A stretch of 16,483 nucleotides of DNA from Myxococcales bacterium (GTDB lineage: Bacteria; Myxococcota; Polyangia; HGW-17; SLPX01), in contig SLPX01000239.1 of assembly GCA_007131745.1 (NCBI GenBank), forward strand, positions 1 through 16,483, in the 5' to 3' direction. Under the pieces are notes generated by a model. It had not been told where the DNA came from. It was given only the letters and a program-made list of their open reading frames with translations, and made no database searches. Both the position numbers and the translations under genes were made by a program. Shown here one piece after another: positions 6,761-13,643 of the stretch; the first letter of the stretch is position 1; each line of letters starts with the position of its first letter.

Positions 6761-6767
6761 CTGTCTG

Positions 6768-6828
6768 CTCCTTTAGTCCCGAGAAAAGAAGCGGGACTCG
6801 TCCCCGGCAAAGAGGAGAAAAACCTCTT
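6768..6828 (-). promoter_or_regulatory. Two hairpins in the leader of the small exported protein, one abutting the Shine-Dalgarno
   Basis: On the minus strand the order is hairpin A (AAGAGG/CCTCTT, 6810-6828), then hairpin B (AGTCCCG/CGGGACT with a 10-base loop, 6775-6798), then AAAGGAG (6768-6774), then the ATG. CTCCTCTTT within hairpin A (6809-6817) could alternatively pair, with a bulge, to AAAGGAG. That would allow a switch between an open and a sequestered ribosome-binding site. It does not match a riboswitch class I know. Confidence 0.4.
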
Positions 6829-6830
6829 GG

Positions 6831-6854
6831 TCGATTTGTCGATTTGTCGATTGG
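6831..6854. repeat. Octamer TCGATTTG repeated
   Basis: TCGATTTG occurs at 6831-6838 and 6839-6846, followed by TCGATTGG at 6847-6854. It lies in the leader just downstream of the putative promoter of the minus-strand gene. Confidence 0.7.
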
Positions 6855-6857
6855 AAG

Positions 6858-6887
6858 ATTGTTAGATGTTTGGTTGTGATTTGTCAA
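6858..6887 (-). promoter_or_regulatory. Putative sigma-70 promoter for the small exported protein
   Basis: On the minus strand, a consensus TTGACA (6887-6882) is followed after 18 bases by AACAAT (6863-6858). Transcription would begin near 6850, leaving a leader of roughly 90 bases that contains the TCGATTTG repeats and both hairpins. Confidence 0.5.
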
Positions 6888-6970
6888 TCTGTTGGTCGGT
6901 GATGGGGAGTGGACGTCCAAGCAGGCTTTTGTTAGTTTTCTGGTGGAAATCGGACTGCAATGGGACAAAA

Positions 6971-6990
6971 GCAAAACAAAGCAAAACAAA
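6971..6990. repeat. Tandem decamer GCAAAACAAA x2
   Basis: Two perfect copies lie 16-35 bases upstream of the start codon at 7006. They may act as an A-rich translational enhancer or simply be part of the short-repeat background of this genome. Confidence 0.6.
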
Positions 6991-7005
6991 AGAAAGGGAT
7001 TTCAA

Positions 7006-7338
7006 ATGAACAAGGTAAAGGCATGTTTCGTGTTTTTGGCGGGGATCGTTGCTTTGCTCATCGTTGGTGGTTGCGTGGCCGGATTGCAGAACTCATCAGT
7101 GATGCCGCCGAATACAGCAGGGGTGTGTCGGAATCGTTGTGAACAGATTGGGTTGCACATGGGAGCGGTCGTTATCATGGATTTGAAAATAGGCTGTGTT
7201 TGTGAGCCTGCATCGGGCCAAGGTCAGGGCCGGGGTGGAGAGATGGCTCAGAGGCGGAGTCGAGTGCGTTCAGGAGCCTTGGCAGCAGCAGGTGGGGCGG
7301 TGGTGATCGAAGAGGAGGAGGCGAAGCGAGATGAATGA
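7006..7338 (+). CDS. Small four-cysteine lipoprotein, unknown function
   Basis: 110 residues from ATG 7006, preceded by AAAGGGA. The signal peptide MNKVKACFVFLAGIVALL ends in the lipobox IVGGC (C23), so a lipid-anchored envelope protein is likely. The mature part has two cysteine pairs: GVCRNRCEQIG and KIGCVCEPASG, about 20 residues apart with a hydrophobic middle (MGAVVIMDL), suggesting a small disulfide- or metal-stabilised domain. The C-terminus is low complexity (QGQGRGG, AAAGG, EEEEAKRDE). I do not recognise the family. A longer in-frame start at 6892 would add a polar N-terminus before the signal peptide and is not supported. Tandem GCAAAACAAA (6971-6990) lies just upstream. Confidence 0.72.
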   Translation: MNKVKACFVFLAGIVALLIVGGCVAGLQNSSVMPPNTAGVCRNRCEQIGLHMGAVVIMDLKIGCVCEPASGQGQGRGGEMAQRRSRVRSGALAAAGGAVVIEEEEAKRDE

Positions 7339-7391
7339 ATGAGGAATGAATTAGGACGGGGGATTTTTGGACATGGTGTGGTAACGGTAAA

Positions 7392-7465
7392 GGCTTTCGG
7401 CATGATGGAGCTTGAGGGTCTCGACTTTCGCTTTGGGGGAGATTTTTCGGAAGGATTGGGATATG
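7392..7465 (+). repeat. Dispersed intergenic element, copy 3 (diverged)
   Basis: The stretch GGCTTTCGGCATGATGGAGC followed by TTGAG keeps the order GGCTTTCG, TGATgGAGCTTGAG of copies 1 and 2. It lies in the gap before the RCC1 lipoprotein gene and is followed by a weaker G-rich tail (TTTGGGGGAGATT, GGATTGGGATATGG). Confidence 0.5.
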
Positions 7466-7508
7466 GTTGATGTTGATGAATCATTGCAAACAGAGAGGCA
7501 AAGGAAAC

Positions 7509-9269
7509 ATGCGGATTGATAGAATTTCCTCAATTGGTTTTTGCGTTTCCGGTTGGGTGCTTTTGTTCCTCTTTTCGGCTTTGGGATGCACTGTGGATTT
7601 CGGGCCGGGAGAGCCTGTCTGTGGCAACGGGGTGGTTGAAGGAGACGAGTTATGCGACAGAGAGGATTTGAGGGGACAGACATGTGAGAGTTTGGGTTTG
7701 GGAGAGGGGGTGCTTAGATGCCGTGAGGATTGTTCCGGGTACGACGCGAGCGGATGTTCGGCCGAACCGGAGTGTGGAAACAACATAGCCGAGACAGGGG
7801 AGACATGTGATGGAAGTGATTTGAGGGGGGAAACGTGTGAGAGTTTGGGTTTGGGCGAGGGCGTTCTTGGATGTAGTGCGGATTGTACTGAGTACGATAC
7901 GAGCGAATGTACGGGTACGGCAGAGTGTGGAAACAACATTGCCGAGGAAGGGGAGGCTTGTGATGGAGATGATTTGAGGGGGGAGACGTGTGAGAGTTTG
8001 GGTTTGGGAGAGGGGGTGCTTGGATGTAGTCAGGATTGTACCGGGTATGATACGAGCGGATGCGAGAGTGAGGCCGCGTGCGGAAACAATATAGCTGAGG
8101 CAGCGGAGGCTTGTGATGGAAGTGATTTGAGAGGGGAGACGTGTGAGAGTTTGGGTTTGGGTCACGGCGAGCTGGCTTGCCTGGATGATTGTTCCGGTTT
8201 CGACACATCCGGGTGCTGGAAGTGGCTGTCGATTACGAGTGGAGAACGGCACTCCTGCGGGGTGAGAAATAACGGCACGGCATGGTGCTGGGGAGGCAAT
8301 CTCAGGGGTCAACTTGGAGATGGAACCCAAGTCGATAAGAACATTCCGGTGCAGGTCGTAGGGCTGACCCATATTACAGGCATTTCGGCAGGAGAAGATC
8401 ACACTTGCGCGGTGGGAGATGAAGGCGTGGTCTGGTGCTGGGGAAGTAATGGCAGCGGTCAACTTGGAGATGGTACAACCTCGAACAAAGACGTTCCAGT
8501 GCAGGTGTCCTATCTGACGGACGTGGTGGATATTTCCGCGGGACAACGGCACAGCTGTGGAGTAAAGGGTGATGGAACAGCCTGGTGCTGGGGAAACAAC
8601 GCTTTCAGGAAACTGGGGGACGGAACGAATGTAAGCAGGAGCAATCCGGTGCAGGTGAACGGGCTGGAGGATGCGGCGAAAATCTCGGCAGGAAAGGATC
8701 ACACCTGCGCTGTAAAAAAGAATGGCACGGCATGGTGCTGGGGGTGGAACTTTTTCGGCCAACTTGGAGATAGATCAACTTCAGACAAGAGCAGTCCTGT
8801 GCAGGTATATGGACTGTCGGATGTGACCGAGATCTCGGCCGGGGACGAACACACTTGCGCGGTGCTGGATGACGGCGCGGCATGGTGCTGGGGAGCTAAT
8901 TTTCACGGTCAACTTGGAAATGGATCCAATGTGGAAAATAACAGTCCGGCGCAGGTCGTAGGGCTGACGGGTTTGTCGAAAATCACGAGTGGGCTTAGCC
9001 ATACATGTGCAGTGAAAAGTGAGGAAATGGCATGGTGCTGGGGAAGAAACTCCAACGGTCAACTTGGAGACGGGACACAGTCCGGCAAAAACCAGCCGGT
9101 GCAAGTCGTCGGTATGACAGGCGCAAGGGAGATTTCGAGCGGCTACCAGCACACCTGCGCGACAAAGAGCGACGGCACGGCATGGTGCTGGGGGTCGAAT
9201 GGCTACGGCCGACTGGGAATAGGATCACTAACCAACAGCCAAACTCCGGTTGAAGTAGTATCTCAATAG
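7509..9269 (+). CDS. Lipoprotein with four Myxococcota-type cysteine-rich repeats and a seven-repeat RCC1 propeller
   Basis: 586 residues from ATG 7509, preceded by AAAGGAAAC. A signal peptide ends in lipobox SALGC (C27). Residues about 38-236 are four 51-residue units, each with six cysteines in the pattern CGNxxxExGExCDxxDLRGxTC-ESLGLG-C-C-GC (shown here in short form). They resemble the disulfide repeats common in Myxococcota surface proteins. Residues about 237-586 are seven exact 50-residue RCC1 units, each with SAG-HTCAV, GTAWCWG and GQLGDGT blocks, predicting a closed seven-bladed beta-propeller with an extra cysteine pair per blade. The protein is probably displayed on the cell surface and binds a protein or glycan partner; ligand unknown. 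It is followed by a receptor-like kinase gene. Confidence 0.88.
   Translation: MRIDRISSIGFCVSGWVLLFLFSALGCTVDFGPGEPVCGNGVVEGDELCDREDLRGQTCESLGLGEGVLRCREDCSGYDASGCSAEPECGNNIAETGETCDGSDLRGETCESLGLGEGVLGCSADCTEYDTSECTGTAECGNNIAEEGEACDGDDLRGETCESLGLGEGVLGCSQDCTGYDTSGCESEAACGNNIAEAAEACDGSDLRGETCESLGLGHGELACLDDCSGFDTSGCWKWLSITSGERHSCGVRNNGTAWCWGGNLRGQLGDGTQVDKNIPVQVVGLTHITGISAGEDHTCAVGDEGVVWCWGSNGSGQLGDGTTSNKDVPVQVSYLTDVVDISAGQRHSCGVKGDGTAWCWGNNAFRKLGDGTNVSRSNPVQVNGLEDAAKISAGKDHTCAVKKNGTAWCWGWNFFGQLGDRSTSDKSSPVQVYGLSDVTEISAGDEHTCAVLDDGAAWCWGANFHGQLGNGSNVENNSPAQVVGLTGLSKITSGLSHTCAVKSEEMAWCWGRNSNGQLGDGTQSGKNQPVQVVGMTGAREISSGYQHTCATKSDGTAWCWGSNGYGRLGIGSLTNSQTPVEVVSQ
7620..8216 (+). repeat. Four cysteine-rich repeats with an exact 153-bp period
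   Basis: The CGN codons begin at 7620, 7773, 7926 and 8079, spaced exactly 153 bases (51 codons). Several long stretches, such as the DLRGETCESLGLG block, are almost identical at DNA level between copies 2, 3 and 4, pointing to recent duplication or gene conversion. Confidence 0.9.
8217..9266 (+). repeat. Seven RCC1 repeats with an exact 150-bp period
   Basis: The conserved His codons before the Cys of the H-S/T-C motif begin at 8250, 8400, 8550, 8700, 8850, 9000 and 9150, exactly 150 bases apart. Seven units of 150 bases fill the gene precisely from the end of the cysteine-rich repeats to the stop codon. Confidence 0.9.
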
Positions 9270-9381
9270 TATCAATGTACAGAATGTCTGCGTGGAAAAC
9301 CGGGTTTTGTCGCTTGTGAAGATTCGATAATCAAACTCAGAGCTTGAAGCGGCTGTGGATGGGGCTCCCGGATGTATAGGC

Positions 9382-9411
9382 TTGACGGGCCCCCGGCGGA
9401 CATCATACCTT
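9382..9411 (+). promoter_or_regulatory. Candidate promoter for the kinase gene
   Basis: TTGACG (9382-9387) and TACCTT (9406-9411) are 18 bases apart. The -10 is weak and overlaps a tandem decamer ATACCTTGGC (9405-9424), so this is only a candidate. Confidence 0.3.
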
Positions 9412-9426
9412 GGCATACCTTGGCAT
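9405..9426. repeat. Tandem decamer ATACCTTGGC x2
   Basis: Two perfect copies (9405-9414 and 9415-9424) plus AT lie in the 239-base gap between the RCC1 lipoprotein and the kinase. It could be an activator or repressor site overlapping the candidate -10 element. Confidence 0.5.
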
Positions 9427-9508
9427 CACGATTAAAGGTCTGTGCAAAGATATTGGCGTGTTAAGGCCGGTTGATTTGCAACCGGTGGAAAGACAGCGGC
9501 GGTGAACC

Positions 9509-11272
9509 ATGTCGAGAAATACCGAGAGGCTGATAGGTAAAATCATCGGCAATCGTTACCAACTGCAGGAATCCCTCGCCAAGGGCGGAATGGGGTCCAT
9601 CCTGCTTGGAACGCAAATCAATTTGAACCGCCGGGTGGCGATCAAGGTTGTACACCAGGCGGTGCATGATGAGACTTTGGCCGCTCGTTTCCGGCGGGAG
9701 GCGGAGGCGCTTGCCGCGGTGGTGCATCCAAGCATCGTGCAGATATATGATTTCCTCGAAGAAGAGGACGCTCAATTTCTGATCATGGAGTTCGTGCAAG
9801 GCCGGAACCTGAAAGAATACATAGAAGACCCGGGCGGGGCCGGGCTTTCGGTCAAAGATGCACTGTCGATGATTACGCCTGTTTGCTCAGCGTTGGTGGA
9901 GATTCATAACGGCGGGTTGCTGCACCGGGATATAAAGCCCGCGAACATAATCAGGTACATGAGGGCGGATAAGAGGGCCGGGGTGAAATTGGTGGATTTC
10001 GGCATCGCCAGGCGCACCGACGACCTGGGTTTGACTTCGGACGGCTACGTGGTGGGAACTCCGCATTACCTGAGTCCCGAGGTGCTTTTGGGAAAAAAGC
10101 ATTCCCCGGCCGCGGATATCTATGCGTTGGGAATAACCTTTTGCGAGTTGGCGACAGGGATCCGGCCGTTCGATGGAGAGGACCTTCACGAAATCATAAA
10201 GAACCGAACGGAATCCGAGTTTTCCCTGCCTCGGGTTTTGAAGGGGACGCCGGCGGGGACTTTGATAGAACACATGCTTCAACGGGACGAGAGCGCGCGT
10301 CCGAGCGCTGCGCAGACTCTTTCGGGGCTGGAGGCTATACAGGATCTTCTGCAAAATCCGCAGAATAGGCCGGTCCAGGGGTTGGGACGGATGGCGGGCA
10401 AGACGGCCGACGGTCCGGGCAAAAGAGCGGGCGACGGAGCGGGCGACGGAGCGGCCGAACAGCCTACCGCGTGTTTGCGCTCGAACCCCGTGAGGCCTCG
10501 GCAAAGTCCTTCTGATGCATCGGTTTCGCCCACGATGTTGCAGACACCTTCAAAACATTCAAAACAGGAGCGCAAAACATCGGGGCCGGGTGGAATAGGG
10601 GGTGGACCGTTGGCCCTTGGATTGGCGGGGCTAATCGGCGCAGTGGTTTCTGCGGCGGTTGTGCTCCTTGTTTTATGGGGGTGGAAAGGAACGAGCGGTC
10701 AGGCGGGTCCGGAAAAGGCAGGGGCTTCTATTGAACAAGGGGTGACAGGGAAAACGGCCCGAGCTGATAGAGAGGGACACGGAGAAAAAGATGGGGTCGG
10801 CCAAGGGGTCGGAAACGGGAGGATGGTCAAGGTGAGGGACAAGGACAAGATTCGTGACAGAAGAGGGGCTGCGTACGCTGAAACGGCTGAAATGGGAAAA
10901 AGGGGCAAAAAGAGTGAAAAGGTTGAGAGGATTGAAAGGGTTGAAAAAACTGACGGGGATAAACTTTCCGACCCGGATGAGGAACTTCCAACCGTAGAAG
11001 AGCTGGTGAAACGGTGCACGTCGATCCTTGAAGGAAGGAAACTTTACGATCAGGCGCGCAGTGCTCAGCAGGAAGGCCGTGTCGAGTTCGCGAAGAGAGC
11101 GTATCACGCGATCATTCAAAGCAAGGGAGCGGCTCGGACCCAGCGCATGTATGCAGCCCACCGATTGACGAATATTTACATCCGGGAAAACGCGTGCGCC
11201 GGAGCGCGGGAGGTATGGAAGACCTACCTGATTCTCTCGGGGAAGAATCAGAAGTTCCCGGGTTGCCCGTGA
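9509..11272 (+). CDS. PknB-type transmembrane Ser/Thr protein kinase
   Basis: 587 residues. The kinase domain spans about 17-285: glycine loop AKGGMGS (24-30), VAIK (K46), HRDIKPAN (139-146, catalytic D141), DFG (163-165), GTPHYLSPE (183-191) and DIYALGITFCELATG in subdomain IX, so all catalytic residues are present. A Gly/Pro/basic juxtamembrane linker follows (about 286-365), then one transmembrane helix (about 367-391). The outer part is highly charged (KVERIERVEKTD type) and ends in a helical domain (about 495-587; LYDQARSAQQEGRVEFAKRA, YAAHRLTNIYI) resembling a TPR-like fold, with no PASTA repeats. It probably senses an envelope signal. Start ATG 9509 has a weak GGCGGTG site. It follows the RCC1 lipoprotein gene on the same strand. 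Confidence 0.92.
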   Translation: MSRNTERLIGKIIGNRYQLQESLAKGGMGSILLGTQINLNRRVAIKVVHQAVHDETLAARFRREAEALAAVVHPSIVQIYDFLEEEDAQFLIMEFVQGRNLKEYIEDPGGAGLSVKDALSMITPVCSALVEIHNGGLLHRDIKPANIIRYMRADKRAGVKLVDFGIARRTDDLGLTSDGYVVGTPHYLSPEVLLGKKHSPAADIYALGITFCELATGIRPFDGEDLHEIIKNRTESEFSLPRVLKGTPAGTLIEHMLQRDESARPSAAQTLSGLEAIQDLLQNPQNRPVQGLGRMAGKTADGPGKRAGDGAGDGAAEQPTACLRSNPVRPRQSPSDASVSPTMLQTPSKHSKQERKTSGPGGIGGGPLALGLAGLIGAVVSAAVVLLVLWGWKGTSGQAGPEKAGASIEQGVTGKTARADREGHGEKDGVGQGVGNGRMVKVRDKDKIRDRRGAAYAETAEMGKRGKKSEKVERIERVEKTDGDKLSDPDEELPTVEELVKRCTSILEGRKLYDQARSAQQEGRVEFAKRAYHAIIQSKGAARTQRMYAAHRLTNIYIRENACAGAREVWKTYLILSGKNQKFPGCP

Positions 11273-11288
11273 CCCGATTCGAGTTTTT
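11259..11288 (+). terminator. Weak possible terminator after the kinase gene
   Basis: CGGGT (11259-11263) and ACCCG (11272-11276) can pair across an eight-base loop, with TTTTT at 11284-11288. The stem is short and overlaps the stop codon, so this is marginal. Confidence 0.25.
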
Positions 11289-11624
11289 GAACTTTATGAT
11301 TTTGGAAGGTGATGAGCGATATTTCTTTTTTGCAACTCTTTTAGGAGGAATTGCAGCGTTTGGATCGGCTGGATGAAAACGTTTTTTTGTTCATGAAGAG
11401 AATGTACGTTGGATTTTACCGTATCGTCAACATTCGACTCGGGGCGAGGGGCAAAAGCGCACATTGAGGAATTTTTTTCGGGCTTTAGCTCAACTCCCCG
11501 AACTATTCACGAAAAAAACGACTGGTTGTCTACAAATTTTCTCTTGAACAATCGAGCCGGCTGGTATATTTGTAAGCAACATTTTGCCGATAACCCCTCT
11601 GACTCCAATACACGAGGAAATTAT
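11273..11624. other. Gene-free leader region upstream of iorA
   Basis: 352 bases. An open frame in phase with iorA runs from 11409, but it lacks a ribosome-binding site and family similarity, so I treat it as leader. An isolated AGGAGGAA at 11343-11350 is followed only by very short frames. A possible promoter (TTGAAC 11544-11549 with TATATT at 11565-11570, spacing 15, or TATTTG at 17) lies about 55 bases before the iorA start; it is weak. Confidence 0.5.
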
Positions 11625-13559
11625 ATGCAATTCACAGCACAGGAAAATACTAAAGAAAATGAACGAGTCGAAGTTCTTCTGGGCAACGCTGCCATGGGCA
11701 GGGGGTTGCTCGAGGGGGGCTGCCGAATAGCCACTGCATACCCGGGAACGCCGAGTTCGGAAATTCTGCCGGCGTTTTTGCATTATGCCAAGGCAGAGAA
11801 TATTCCCGTCTACGCGGAGTGGAGCGCGAACGAAAAGGTGGCTTTTGAGGAGGGTCTGGCCGCGTCTTATACCGGGCTGCGCACCGCGGTGATCATGAAA
11901 CAGGTGGGGCTGAACGTGGCCGCGGACGCTATGATGAGTTCGGCATATACCGGCGTTAAAGGTGGGTTTTTGATCATTTCGGCCGATGACCCGGGACCTC
12001 ATTCATCGCAGACCGAGCAGGATACCAGGATTTTCGGTTTATTCGCGAAGATCCCCGTGCTTGACCCGATGGGGCCGGACGAAGCCCGGCGCATGATTCC
12101 GTTCGCGTTCGAGCTTTCGGAAAAATACGAAGTCCCGGTGATCCTGAGACCCGCGTTGCGGGTGTGCCACGGCAGGGAGTCGACCAGGTTGGAAACGCCC
12201 CTGGTGTTGGATCGAAAAGCGGATTTCCAAAAAGACAAGCATCGCTGGGCGGCCACTCCACGATACCGCTACACTCTGCACAAGGAGCTGAACAAGAAGC
12301 TGGAGCAAATCGAAGAGTCTTTCGAGACAAATGATCAGTGGAATTGGCTGGACAACGGGGATGCAGCCGAGAAGAGTGATTCTTTCGGGATCGTGGCTGC
12401 GGGCATGCCTTATGCGACCGTGTGCGACATCCTCAAGGAACGGGGAGTCTTCGACAAGATACCCATCCTGAAAGTGGGGACGCCCTTTCCATTGCCGCGG
12501 CGGCTGGTAGAAGAGTTTATTGATCGCCATGAACATGTTCTGCTCGTGGAAGAACCGGACGGCGCGATTGAACTGCAGTTGAGCAACAGGGCCAAGGTGA
12601 TGGGCCGTAGTGAGGGAACGATTCCCGACCAGGGCGAACTCACCGCGGACGTGCTGACCGGAGTGCTGGGCAAGGTGCTTAGCAGGCTGAACATGATCGA
12701 AGAGGCCTGGCCCGCTCCCGGTGAAACAGAAGTCGAGTCGGTGGTTCGGGACCTGAATCTTCCCATTCGTCCGGCCAGCTTGTGCGCGGGGTGCTCGCAC
12801 CGCTCCGCGTTCTATGCAATCAAGACAACGTTCGGCAAGAAGGGCATCTACACTTCAGACATCGGTTGTTACACGCTCGGTCTCAACCTGGATGCAGTGG
12901 ATACATGTTTGGACATGGGCGCGGCTGTTTCCATGGCCACCGGCTTTTACCACGCGTACAAGAACAATCCCGGCGGCGCGCCTCCAATCGTGGCCACCAT
13001 CGGTGATTCCACTTTCTATCACGGCGGACTCACAGGGCTTGCGACCGCGGTTTATTCCGACGCTCGCTACATAATCGTCATCCTGGACAACTTGGTAACC
13101 GCGATGACGGGCATGCAACCCACCCTGGCGTCCGGCCTCCAGGCCGACGGCACCATGGGCAATCCTTTGCCCCTGGAAGACGCTTGCAAGGGGCTGGGGG
13201 TCTCGTTTCTGAAGATACACGACCCTTACGACATAGAGGGAATGCAAAAACTTCTGAAAGACGCGTGGGAACACTGTTGCAGCCCCGACGGGCGGGTGGC
13301 GGTCATCATCGCCCGGCATCCGTGCCTCATCCACGACCGCAAGAACAACGGGGTCCGCATACGCGTCGATGTCACCGGGGATTGCAACGGGTGCGCGCTT
13401 TGCCGCGTCACGTTTGAATGCCCGGCTCTGGTGAAGGGCAAAGCAGTGGAAGGAAAGAAGGACCGTTTCTACACCCGCATAGACCGGAGGTTTTGTTCTG
13501 ATTGCGGCCAGTGCGTTGTGGTGTGCAAGCGCGGCGCACTTTCGCCACAAGAAAGTTGA
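11625..13559 (+). CDS. iorA: Indolepyruvate ferredoxin oxidoreductase, alpha subunit
   Basis: 644 residues from ATG 11625, set by GAGGAAA; normal length for IorA. The N-terminal pyrimidine-type domain shows AYPGTPSSEI (38-47), AEWSANEKVAFEEG and MKQVGLNVAADAMM. A central domain precedes the TPP domain, which begins CAGCSHRSAFYAI and contains GDSTFYHGG and VILDN (the GDG-N type thiamine diphosphate site). The C-terminus holds two [4Fe-4S] ferredoxin motifs: CNGCALCRVTFECP and CSDCGQCVVVCK; the last usually reads CP. With IorB it oxidatively decarboxylates indolepyruvate, phenylpyruvate or related 2-oxoacids to acyl-CoA, reducing ferredoxin in the cytoplasm. It is the first gene of an operon with buk, iorB and ptb. 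Confidence 0.95.
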   Translation: MQFTAQENTKENERVEVLLGNAAMGRGLLEGGCRIATAYPGTPSSEILPAFLHYAKAENIPVYAEWSANEKVAFEEGLAASYTGLRTAVIMKQVGLNVAADAMMSSAYTGVKGGFLIISADDPGPHSSQTEQDTRIFGLFAKIPVLDPMGPDEARRMIPFAFELSEKYEVPVILRPALRVCHGRESTRLETPLVLDRKADFQKDKHRWAATPRYRYTLHKELNKKLEQIEESFETNDQWNWLDNGDAAEKSDSFGIVAAGMPYATVCDILKERGVFDKIPILKVGTPFPLPRRLVEEFIDRHEHVLLVEEPDGAIELQLSNRAKVMGRSEGTIPDQGELTADVLTGVLGKVLSRLNMIEEAWPAPGETEVESVVRDLNLPIRPASLCAGCSHRSAFYAIKTTFGKKGIYTSDIGCYTLGLNLDAVDTCLDMGAAVSMATGFYHAYKNNPGGAPPIVATIGDSTFYHGGLTGLATAVYSDARYIIVILDNLVTAMTGMQPTLASGLQADGTMGNPLPLEDACKGLGVSFLKIHDPYDIEGMQKLLKDAWEHCCSPDGRVAVIIARHPCLIHDRKNNGVRIRVDVTGDCNGCALCRVTFECPALVKGKAVEGKKDRFYTRIDRRFCSDCGQCVVVCKRGALSPQES

Positions 13560-13576
13560 AGGGTTAAGGGCTGGAG

Positions 13577-13592
13577 GGTTGATGGGTTGATG
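13577..13592. repeat. Tandem octamer GGTTGATG x2 between iorA and buk
   Basis: Two perfect copies lie in the 84-base gap between iorA and buk, within a G-rich run beginning GGGTTAAGGGCTGGAGGG. They belong to the short-repeat background seen in other gaps. Confidence 0.6.
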
Positions 13593-13643
13593 GGAAACAG
13601 TGCAGCTCGAATCACCATGCAAAAAAGCGGAGAAGAGTAAAAA

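Noticed and set aside
6768..6828. Known riboswitch (cyclic-di-GMP, SAM or TPP) in the leader of the small exported protein
   Set aside because: Two hairpins are present, but none of the conserved core sequences of these classes can be seen.
7650..8762. 370-residue minus-strand frame opposite the RCC1 lipoprotein
   Set aside because: Its internal repeats mirror the repeats of the real gene; there is no start signal or family match.
11343..11470. Small open frame after AGGAGGAA upstream of iorA
   Set aside because: Candidate start codons are too close to the Shine-Dalgarno or give only a few residues; nothing conserved is visible.
11409..11624. In-frame 72-residue N-terminal extension of IorA
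   Set aside because: No ribosome-binding site at the upstream start and no similarity to IorA; ATG 11625 has GAGGAAA and gives the usual N-terminus.
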